Source: Lachnospiraceae bacterium (GTDB lineage: Bacteria; Bacillota; Clostridia; Lachnospirales; Lachnospiraceae). From it: a stretch of 64,000 nucleotides of DNA. A program made the translations under genes and the position numbers. Under the pieces are notes generated by a model, which did not search any database, had not been told where the DNA came from, and saw only the letters and a list, made by a program, of their open reading frames with translations. The stretch lies in the NCBI GenBank assembly GCA_016286035.1, contig JAEERY010000069.1:47433-111432 (forward strand). The letters run 5' to 3'. Positions 36,246 through 43,290 of this stretch are shown piece after piece. Each line of letters starts with the position of its first letter. The stretch's first letter is position 1.

Positions 36246-38174
36246 TCACAACTTCTTTACAAACAGCGCTCTTATCGCATTTATGACAGCTATTACCATA
36301 ACACCCACATCGGCAAAGATCGCTACCCACATATTTGCTATGCCGATCGCTCCGAGTATCAGGCATAGCACCTTGACTCCGATGGCAAATATCGTATTCT
36401 CATACACTATGCGCATGCATTTTCTTGCTATCCTTATGGCTTTTGATATCTTTTTGGGATCATCATCCATAAGCACGATATCCGCAGCCTCTATGGCAGC
36501 ATCACTGCCGAGCGCTCCCATCGCTATGCCTATGTCCGCTCTTGATAAAACAGGAGCATCGTTTATGCCGTCACCCACAAAGGCGACCTTTTGAGCTGCA
36601 TTCTTTTTTGACAGTATCTCTTCGACTTTTGTTACCTTATCGGCAGGAAGAAGTTCGCTGTAAACTTCTTTTATGCCGAGTTCTGTGGCTACATTTTTCG
36701 CCACACGATCAGCATCACCCGTCAGCATGACCGTACCTGTAACGCCGTCGCTGTGAAGCAGGCTTATCGCTTCCTTTGCACCTTCCTTTACAACATCCGA
36801 AATGATGATGTATCCGGCATATCTGTCTTCAACGGCAACATATACAACAGTCCCCGTCTCTTTTAAATCTTCGGGTACGTTAAGTCCGTACTTTCGCATG
36901 AGCTTGATATTGCCGGCTAAAACCTTCTTTTTGTCCACAAGAGCGCTTATTCCGTGACCGCTTATCTCCTCTATATCGCTCACGCGGCTTCTGTCGATGT
37001 CTTTGCCGTATGCCTTCTTTAGGCTTATGCTTATCGGATGGTTTGAATCCATCTCAGCCATTGCCGCATATTCGATAAGCTCATCCTTTGAAATATCATT
37101 CTCGGGATGTATATCGCATACTTCAAAGACTCCCTTTGTTAAAGTACCCGTCTTATCAAATACCACATATCCGGTTGATGCTAAAGCCTCCAGATAGTTT
37201 GAACCCTTTATGAGTATACCGGCTTCGCTCGCTCCCCCGAGTCCCGCAAAGAAACTCAGCGGTATGCTTATAACAAGAGCACACGGACAGCTTATTACCA
37301 GAAACGTCAGTGCCCTGTATATCCATTGTCCGAAGTTTGCATCTCTTCCCGATATCATAAGGATAAGGGGAGGCAGTATCGCAAGGGCAAGCGCACTGTA
37401 ACATACAACGGGTGTATAGTACTTTGCGAATTTCGAGATAAAGTTCTCGGACTTTGATTTTCTCGATGCCGCATTCTCCACAAGATCCAAAACCTTTGAT
37501 GCCGTGGATTCTCCGAATTCCTTTGTGGTCTGTATCTTTAAGACTCCCGATATGTTCACGCATCCGGATATGACGTTATCTGTCTCGCTTACATCAAGCG
37601 GAACGCTCTCTCCGGTCAGTGCTGCGGTGTTAAGTGAAGAACACCCTTCGATAACAACACCGTCTATCGGTATCTTCTCACCGGGTCTTACCACGATGAT
37701 ACTCCCTATACTGACCTCATCGGGATCTGTCTGTATAAGTGTTCCGTCCTTTTCTATATTTGCATAGTCCGGACGTATATCCATAAGATCGGAAATGTTC
37801 TTTCTGCTCTTTCCTACCGCTATGGACTGGAAGAGTTCTCCGATCTGATAAAACAGCATGACAGCAACTGCTTCGGTATAATCGCCGTTATATATAAGAG
37901 CGACCGCTATCGCGCCAAGCGTTGCTACCGCCATCAGAAAGTTCTCATCAAATACCTGTCTGTTCCTTATGCCTTTTAAAGCCTTCTTTAAGATGTCATA
38001 TCCGACCGTAAGATAAGGTATCATGTACAGGATAAAAAGTATCACTCTTCCTGTAGGAAAGCCATTGTTGATCAGCTCCTCATAGGCTATGAACCTCTCT
38101 GAGATCTTTATGATAACGAGCATTATGATGGCCGCGATTATGTTTCGTAATGCCTTTTTCTGTTTCCTGTTCAT
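36246..38174 (-). CDS. Zn/Cd/Pb-type P1B ATPase lacking an N-terminal metal-binding domain
   Basis: Heavy-metal efflux pump. It has the CPC membrane motif (ISCPCALVISIPL), the phosphorylation site DKTGTLTKG, the HP locus (SNHPISISL), and the hinge GDGINDAPVL. The last membrane helix carries WVAIFADVGVMVIAVINA, with the Asp typical of the zinc group, preceded by VKVLCLILG with its Lys. The protein begins straight at the first membrane helices. The usual HMA domain is absent and is instead encoded as the separate 72-residue gene upstream. The gap to the ArsR gene is 12 bases. Confidence 0.95.
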   Translation of the reverse strand: MNRKQKKALRNIIAAIIMLVIIKISERFIAYEELINNGFPTGRVILFILYMIPYLTVGYDILKKALKGIRNRQVFDENFLMAVATLGAIAVALIYNGDYTEAVAVMLFYQIGELFQSIAVGKSRKNISDLMDIRPDYANIEKDGTLIQTDPDEVSIGSIIVVRPGEKIPIDGVVIEGCSSLNTAALTGESVPLDVSETDNVISGCVNISGVLKIQTTKEFGESTASKVLDLVENAASRKSKSENFISKFAKYYTPVVCYSALALAILPPLILMISGRDANFGQWIYRALTFLVISCPCALVISIPLSFFAGLGGASEAGILIKGSNYLEALASTGYVVFDKTGTLTKGVFEVCDIHPENDISKDELIEYAAMAEMDSNHPISISLKKAYGKDIDRSRVSDIEEISGHGISALVDKKKVLAGNIKLMRKYGLNVPEDLKETGTVVYVAVEDRYAGYIIISDVVKEGAKEAISLLHSDGVTGTVMLTGDADRVAKNVATELGIKEVYSELLPADKVTKVEEILSKKNAAQKVAFVGDGINDAPVLSRADIGIAMGALGSDAAIEAADIVLMDDDPKKISKAIRIARKCMRIVYENTIFAIGVKVLCLILGAIGIANMWVAIFADVGVMVIAVINAIRALFVKKL

Positions 38175-38189
38175 TGTTGGCTCCGATGA

Positions 38190-38408
38190 CTAGATGTATA
38201 TCTCGCAATCATCTTCGACCTTCTTGCAGTTTGCGAGAACTTCCTTCATTATGCTCTTGTGATCTGCGCCTTCCTCGAACTCGACTTCCATCTTGAGAGC
38301 CATGAAATTAACAATGGCGTCTTTTACACCGTTTGTTTTCTTTGCTGCCTCTTCCATCTTGTTCGCACAGTTTGCACAGTCAACCTCGATATCGTATTTC
38401 TTTTTCAT
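38190..38408 (-). CDS. Stand-alone heavy-metal-associated (HMA) domain protein
   Basis: A single ferredoxin-like HMA domain of 72 residues. The metal-binding loop is EVDCANCANKMEE, the Asp-Cys-x-x-Cys form found on zinc and cadmium pumps. The remainder fits beta-alpha-beta folding (GVKDAIVNFMALKMEVEF). It most likely supplies zinc to the adjacent ATPase, standing in for the missing N-terminal domain. It is the first gene after the zinc-type promoter and operator, with GTAAGGATG at its start. Confidence 0.92.
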   Translation of the reverse strand: MKKKYDIEVDCANCANKMEEAAKKTNGVKDAIVNFMALKMEVEFEEGADHKSIMKEVLANCKKVEDDCEIYI

Positions 38409-38436
38409 CCTTACACCCTCTGTTTTTTCGTATTAT

Positions 38437-38458
38437 CATATGAGCATTTGTTCATATG
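38437..38458. promoter_or_regulatory. ArsR/SmtB-type operator
   Basis: CATATGA and TCATATG arms, 8 bases apart, contain the ATGAACA..TGCTCAT pattern of the SmtB/CzrA 12-2-12 operator. It lies just downstream of the -10 box, where bound repressor would block initiation of the zinc operon. Confidence 0.85.
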
Positions 38459-38467
38459 TTTGATCTT

Positions 38468-38503
38468 ATTATACCCCTTTGACTTTGCTTGTCAAGGGGG
38501 TAT
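38468..38503 (-). promoter_or_regulatory. Zinc-operon promoter embedded in a 13-bp inverted repeat
   Basis: Minus-strand TTGACA (38490-38495), a 16-base spacer and TATAAT (38468-38473) form an almost consensus promoter. ATACCCCTTTGAC (38471-38483) and GTCAAGGGGGTAT (38491-38503) form an inverted repeat with one mismatch and a 7-base centre that covers both promoter elements. It may be a second operator or the terminator of the upstream lacI-type gene. No T tract follows it on either strand. Confidence 0.8.
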
Positions 38504-38513
38504 ATAAAAACTG

Positions 38514-39557
38514 TTATATTTCTGCTACCGAATCTCTTTCAACAAAAGTACACGGTACGTAAAGTACGTTGTCTTTAAGTTCAAGGCCGCTGTCTATGTT
38601 GTCAAGTTTCTCAACAAGAAGCCTCGCGGCTCCGTCTCCGAGTGCATGCAAGGGAAGTGCCATTGTTGTCAGCCCCGGAAGGAAATATCTGGCGACTATC
38701 TGATCGTCAAAACCCACAACCGAAAGATCCTTTCCTATCTCTATATCGCATTCATGGGCATACTCATATACACCTCCAGCCATTCTGTCAGCCATGCAGA
38801 ATACTGCGGTTATGCCTTTGTCCTTTAACATCTCCATGGCTTCTTTTCCTTCATCCTTGCCCCAGAGAGCATAGCAGATCCTGTCTGCCCTCTGTTCTAT
38901 GCCATGGTCGGATAAGGCTCTGAGTGCACCCTTAAGACGCAGTCTGGTATGCATGTTGTCCTCACGTCCGCCGATTATGCCTATATCTTTATGTCCCTTT
39001 TCAATAAGATAGCATATCTCCTCATAGGCAGCCTTCTCATCATCCATGACCACAGAGGGGACTTTTGGGTTTTCTTCAAATGCATATACCATTACGCTCG
39101 GGATATCAAGGCTTTCCGGTAACTTATATGTTTTTCTTGCATGAACAGCAATGTATATAACTCCGTCGACCATGATCGAGTGGAGCTCTTCGAGAGTCTG
39201 CTCTAAGATCTCATCGATCATATCCTCATTGTGGAACCACTTATCGGACCACCTTGAATAAAGACGCAGATTTGTCAAAACCGTCTTGTAACCGTACTTT
39301 TCGAGATACCTTGTTATTCCCTCAACTATGTTGGGAATGGTAAACTGTGACAGATCCTCGACAACTATGCCTATGATGCCTGTTTTTTTGCTCCTTAAGC
39401 TCTTCGCCACTCTGTTGGGTCTGTAACCGTACTTTGTGACAGTCTCAATTATCTTTTCGCGGGTTGCTTCACACGCTTTATTCTTTCCGTTTAATACATT
39501 GGATACCGTAGCTATGGAAACGTTACATTCCCTGGCGATATCTTTTATAGTGATCAT
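38514..39557 (-). CDS. LacI family transcriptional regulator
   Basis: The N-terminal helix-turn-helix and hinge are clear: TIKDIARECNVSIATVSNVL, then YRPNRVAKSLRSKKTGIIG. The rest is a periplasmic-binding-protein-like ligand domain of about 280 residues (DLSIVGFDDQ-type motif seen as LSVVGFDDQIVARYFLPGLT). The ligand is probably a sugar or nucleoside but cannot be read. There are no sugar-use genes beside it. It starts 17 bases after aspS, preceded by GGAGG, and is probably co-transcribed with aspS. Confidence 0.93.
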   Translation of the reverse strand: MITIKDIARECNVSIATVSNVLNGKNKACEATREKIIETVTKYGYRPNRVAKSLRSKKTGIIGIVVEDLSQFTIPNIVEGITRYLEKYGYKTVLTNLRLYSRWSDKWFHNEDMIDEILEQTLEELHSIMVDGVIYIAVHARKTYKLPESLDIPSVMVYAFEENPKVPSVVMDDEKAAYEEICYLIEKGHKDIGIIGGREDNMHTRLRLKGALRALSDHGIEQRADRICYALWGKDEGKEAMEMLKDKGITAVFCMADRMAGGVYEYAHECDIEIGKDLSVVGFDDQIVARYFLPGLTTMALPLHALGDGAARLLVEKLDNIDSGLELKDNVLYVPCTFVERDSVAEI

Positions 39558-39574
39558 GTCTTCCTCCGTTAATG

Positions 39575-41341
39575 CTATGAGGGTTCTTTTGGTAAGACTA
39601 TCTGTATGTGTACATCATCAAGCTGTTTTTTATCTACCGTGGCAGGAGCATCCATCATGACATCCTGTGCGTTCTTGTTCATCGGGAAAGGAATGATCTC
39701 TCTTATCGATTCCTCACCTGCTATAAGCATTACCATACGGTCCACACCGGGTGCGATACCACCGTGAGGCGGTGCTCCGTAAGTAAATGCATTGTACATT
39801 GCGGGGAACTTGGCCTTAACGTCATCTTCTCCAAGTCCGACAAGCTTGAATGCCTCTATCATGATCTGGGGATCGTGATTTCTTATTGCACCCGATGAAA
39901 GCTCTACACCGTTACATACCAGATCGTACTGGTAAGCAAGTATATCAAGCGGATCCTTTGTCTTTAAAGCTTCAAGACCGCCCTGGGGCATTGAGAAGGG
40001 ATTGTGACAGAATTCGAGTTCTCCCGATTCCTCTCCGATCTCATACATCGGGAAGTCGACTATCCAGCAAAACTCATATGTCTCTTTGTTCATATGGCCC
40101 TCTGCAGCTGCTCCCAAAAGCTTTCTGAACACACCTGCTGTCTTTTGTGCTGTAAGGAGATTTCCTGCGGCAAGTCCTACAAAGTCACCGTTTTTAAGTC
40201 CGAGTGCCTCTATAACGGCCTGCTTTCTTTCCTGAAGGAATTTTGCTATACCTCCTACTATCTCACCGTTCTCATCAAGTCTGAACCAGTATGTCTTCTG
40301 AGCCGTGGTAACCTCGACATCGGCTATCATGGCATCTATCTGTTTTCTTGTCGCCGTAAGGTTGTCGACAACTATAGCTTTTACAACATTTCCCTCAAAA
40401 GGAGCAAAGCCGCAGCCTTCCATGACTTTGGTAGCATCCTTAAGTTCAAGGTCTATTCTAAGATCGGGCTTGTCGGATCCGTATCTGTCCATAGCCTCAA
40501 GATAGGGGATACGTACAAACGGAGCTTTAGAAGCGCTCTTGTAAACACCGTACTTTGCAAATATCGGAGGAAGAACATCCTCGATAACGGAAAAGATATC
40601 CTCCTGATCGGCAAAGGCCATCTCCATGTCAAGCTGATAGAACTCTCCGGGAGAACGGTCGGCACGTGCATCCTCATCTCTGAAGCAGGGTGCTATCTGG
40701 AAGTATCGGTCAAATCCGGAAGCCATCAAGATCTGCTTGAACTGCTGAGGCGCCTGGGGAAGTGCATAGAACTTACCCGGGTGATTACGTGCGGGAACAA
40801 GATAATCCCTTGCACCTTCAGGTGATGAACATGTAAGTATGGGAGTTGTGATCTCCATGAAATCATGTGCGTTCATGGCGTTTCTTAACTCAGAAACAAT
40901 CTTGCTCCTTAATACTATCTTGCTCTTGACCTCGGGATTTCTAAGATCAAGATATCTGTATTTTAATCTTGTATTCTCATCAGCTTCTTTTGAACGGTTT
41001 ATCTCAAAAGGAAGCTCATTGTGATCACATCTTCCGAGTATCTTTATCGATGAGGGAACGACCTCTATATCACCGGTGGGGATCTGCGTGTTCTTTGAAG
41101 ATCTTTCTCTTACGCTTCCCGTTACGGATATCGTTGACTCCTTGTTAACGGAATCTATGATCGCCATCATCTCCTCGTTTTCAACAACTATCTGGGTGAT
41201 GCCGTAAAAATCTCTCAAAAGAACAAATCCGAGATTCTTTGATACCTTTCTGATATTTTCAAACCAACCGACCAATGTAACTTCTTTTCCTGCATCCGAC
41301 AGACGAAGCTCATTGCAATTGTGTGTACGTGACTGTGTCAT
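39575..41341 (-). CDS. aspS: Aspartyl-tRNA synthetase
   Basis: Class II synthetase of the bacterial type, about 588 residues. It has the N-terminal OB-fold anticodon domain (VTLVGWFENIRKVSKNLGF), motif 1 to 2 regions (FMEITTPILTCSSPEGARDYLVP begins the catalytic core), FRDEDARADRSPGEFYQLD as motif 2, a GAD insertion near residues 300-420, and GIAPGVDRMVMLIAG as motif 3. I place the start at 41341 (MTQSRTH), which lies after the promoter at 41402-41430 and behind AGGAG about 12 bases upstream. A frame open to 41479 would begin upstream of the promoter. Confidence 0.96.
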   Translation of the reverse strand: MTQSRTHNCNELRLSDAGKEVTLVGWFENIRKVSKNLGFVLLRDFYGITQIVVENEEMMAIIDSVNKESTISVTGSVRERSSKNTQIPTGDIEVVPSSIKILGRCDHNELPFEINRSKEADENTRLKYRYLDLRNPEVKSKIVLRSKIVSELRNAMNAHDFMEITTPILTCSSPEGARDYLVPARNHPGKFYALPQAPQQFKQILMASGFDRYFQIAPCFRDEDARADRSPGEFYQLDMEMAFADQEDIFSVIEDVLPPIFAKYGVYKSASKAPFVRIPYLEAMDRYGSDKPDLRIDLELKDATKVMEGCGFAPFEGNVVKAIVVDNLTATRKQIDAMIADVEVTTAQKTYWFRLDENGEIVGGIAKFLQERKQAVIEALGLKNGDFVGLAAGNLLTAQKTAGVFRKLLGAAAEGHMNKETYEFCWIVDFPMYEIGEESGELEFCHNPFSMPQGGLEALKTKDPLDILAYQYDLVCNGVELSSGAIRNHDPQIMIEAFKLVGLGEDDVKAKFPAMYNAFTYGAPPHGGIAPGVDRMVMLIAGEESIREIIPFPMNKNAQDVMMDAPATVDKKQLDDVHIQIVLPKEPS

Positions 41342-41401
41342 GAAAGTACTCTGCTCCTCTTTAAAAAGATCTATATATATCAATGATATTACAACTTTTT
41401 T

Positions 41402-41430
41402 ATAATACATCAGAACGCGAGCTATTTCAA
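41402..41430 (-). promoter_or_regulatory. aspS promoter
   Basis: Minus-strand TTGAAA (41425-41430), 17-base spacer, TATTAT (41402-41407). The leader of about 55 bases is too short for a T-box, and none is visible. Confidence 0.72.
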
Positions 41431-41448
41431 GGTATTGGCATTGAGTTG

Positions 41449-41476
41449 TTGACATCATCACAATCCGTGTTATACT
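41449..41476 (+). promoter_or_regulatory. Promoter of the ABC-F gene
   Basis: TTGACA (41449-41454), 16-base spacer, TATACT (41471-41476). It is back to back with the aspS promoter, their -35 boxes 18 bases apart. It gives a leader of about 265 bases. Confidence 0.82.
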
Positions 41477-41524
41477 CATTTTAGAACAAAAAAGAAAGGT
41501 CCGTTTATACGGTTGGGTGGACAG

Positions 41525-41539
41525 ATGATTATTAGATAG
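41525..41539 (+). CDS. Candidate leader peptide MIIR upstream of the ABC-F gene
   Basis: A four-codon ORF (ATG ATT ATT AGA TAG) follows GGGTGG by 4 bases near the start of the leader. Very short peptides of this kind control other ABC-F and erm resistance genes by drug-induced ribosome stalling. A second frame, 41569-41709, encodes 46 residues running through the attenuator but lacks a ribosome-binding site. Confidence 0.4.
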   Translation: MIIR

Positions 41540-41675
41540 TTTAATTTGGTAGATACAGACGTTTCGATATGGCCCTAAGGGTCTGTTTGTGTATGCCGGA
41601 TTGGATTATCGTATTCATCAAAAGCCTCGTTTTAAAGGACTCTTTTCGGTATACCTGGTTTATGATTGTACGTAT

Positions 41676-41711
41676 GATCTGCTTTCGGCATGAAAGCGGA
41701 TCTTTTTGATT
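41676..41711 (+). terminator. Intrinsic attenuator in the ABC-F leader
   Basis: GATCTGCTTTC and GAAAGCGGATC form an 11-base-pair stem (one T-G pair) with loop GGCAT, followed by TTTTTGATTTT. It lies 37 bases before the ABC-F start, so the gene is expressed only when it is bypassed. ATGCCGGA at 41593-41600 can pair with TTCGGCAT at 41684-41691, which would break the terminator. Confidence 0.88.
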
Positions 41712-41747
41712 TTGGGCATCATATCTGTTTTATAACAGGAGGTATAT

Positions 41748-43286
41748 ATGTCACAGATACAGGTAACAGATCTGACATTTTCATACGAGGGAAGTTTTGA
41801 CAACGTACTTGAAAATGTCTCATTCAATATAGACACCGACTGGAAGCTCGGACTGATCGGCAGAAACGGCAAGGGAAAGACAACGCTTCTTAATCTGCTA
41901 AGAGGTGAATATGAATACAAAGGCAGCATAAGTGCGAACGAGCGTTTCGATTATTTCCCGTATAGGATATGCGAAAACGATCTTTTAAAGAATGCGGAGG
42001 AACTTATTTCTGTCTGGAAGCCGCAGGTTGAGATCTGGCAGGTTCTTATACAGATGAATCAGATAAAGATGGATCCAGAGTGTCTCTACAGACCGTTTAA
42101 AACACTAAGTCACGGCGAGAGAACAAGAGTCATGCTCGCGGTCCTCTTTGCGGCCGAGAACGAATTTCTGCTCATAGATGAACCAACGAATCACCTTGAT
42201 ATGGATACCAGGGAGACGGTAAAGGAGTATCTGGCTTCCAAAAAAGGTTTCATACTTGTCTCGCATGACAGGGATCTTTTGGATGCCGTCATAGACCATG
42301 TACTAGTCTTTAACCGAAACACAATAGAGGTTCAGGCCGGTAATTTCTCATCATGGTGGGAGAACAAGGAAAAGCAGGATGCGTTTGCAATAGCTGAAAA
42401 CGAAAAGCACCTAAAAGAGATAGGAAAGCTTAAATCTGCAGCCGACAGGACCGGCAGATGGGCCGATAAGAGCGAGAACTCAAAGATAGGTTTTGATCCC
42501 GTAAAGGAGCATGACCGCTGCATCGCAACAAGATCCTATATCGGTGCCAAGACAAAGAAGGCCCAGGCCCGTGTCAAGAACTATGAAAAGAGGGTTGAAA
42601 GAGAGATTGAAGACAAAGAAGGTCTTTTAAAGGATATAGAAAAGATAACGGATCTTAAGCTTAATCCCTTAAAGCATTTCAAAGAGGTTCTGATAAGCGC
42701 TTCAGATCTTGGTCTTAAGTATAAGGACAGCGAAAACACTCTGTTTGAAAATCTTAAATTCGATGTAAGACAGGGTGAGCGTGTTGTGCTCGCGGGAAGA
42801 AACGGATGCGGCAAATCAAGCATCATCAAAGCCATTCTGTTTGAGATAAACAAAAAAGATCACGAGTCTCAGACAGGTGATCTTATCATATCGGGCAGTC
42901 TTAATACGGCATCATCGCTTACGGTGTCATATATAAACCAGGATACATCATTTTTGAAAGGTTCATTAAAAGACTTCTGCAGACAGCGCGGCTTAAGTGA
43001 GAGTCTTTTGCTTTCCGTTTTGCGTCATCTTGATTTTGAGCGTTCACAGTTTGAAAAGAACATGGAGGATTTTTCCGAAGGCCAGAAGAAAAAAGTCCTT
43101 GTGGCTTCAAGCCTTATAACACCCGCTCATCTTTACATATGGGATGAACCCCTAAACTACATAGATGTGTTCTCCCGAATGCAGATAGAAAAACTTATAG
43201 AGACCTATAACCCCACCATGCTGATCGTCGAGCATGATGTGAGATTCAGGCAAAGGATCGCAACCAAAACCGTACTGGTTCAATAG
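41748..43286 (+). CDS. ABC-F ribosomal protection ATPase, Lsa/Vga-like
   Basis: A soluble protein with two ATPase domains and no membrane helix. Domain one has IGRNGKGKTT, LSHGERTRV and LLIDEPTNHLDMD. The linker of about 100 residues is basic (WENKEKQDAFAIAENEKHLK, then KTKKAQARVKNYEKR). Domain two has AGRNGCGKSS, FSEGQKKKVLVAS and IWDEPLNYIDVF. Short length (512 residues), the LSHGE and SEGQKKK signatures and the linker style match antibiotic-resistance ABC-F proteins of the Lsa group, which dislodge lincosamides, streptogramin A and pleuromutilins from the ribosome. The attenuated leader supports that role. AGGAGGT precedes the ATG. It is the only plus-strand gene seen here. Confidence 0.9.
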   Translation: MSQIQVTDLTFSYEGSFDNVLENVSFNIDTDWKLGLIGRNGKGKTTLLNLLRGEYEYKGSISANERFDYFPYRICENDLLKNAEELISVWKPQVEIWQVLIQMNQIKMDPECLYRPFKTLSHGERTRVMLAVLFAAENEFLLIDEPTNHLDMDTRETVKEYLASKKGFILVSHDRDLLDAVIDHVLVFNRNTIEVQAGNFSSWWENKEKQDAFAIAENEKHLKEIGKLKSAADRTGRWADKSENSKIGFDPVKEHDRCIATRSYIGAKTKKAQARVKNYEKRVEREIEDKEGLLKDIEKITDLKLNPLKHFKEVLISASDLGLKYKDSENTLFENLKFDVRQGERVVLAGRNGCGKSSIIKAILFEINKKDHESQTGDLIISGSLNTASSLTVSYINQDTSFLKGSLKDFCRQRGLSESLLLSVLRHLDFERSQFEKNMEDFSEGQKKKVLVASSLITPAHLYIWDEPLNYIDVFSRMQIEKLIETYNPTMLIVEHDVRFRQRIATKTVLVQ

Positions 43287-43290
43287 TCAT

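Noticed and set aside
41342..41448. T-box leader for aspS
   Set aside because: The leader from the predicted promoter is only about 55 bases, and no T-box motif or terminator is present.
41569..41709. 46-codon plus-strand frame spanning the ABC-F attenuator
   Set aside because: It has no ribosome-binding site. The terminator itself explains the sequence. It is kept only as an alternative leader ORF.
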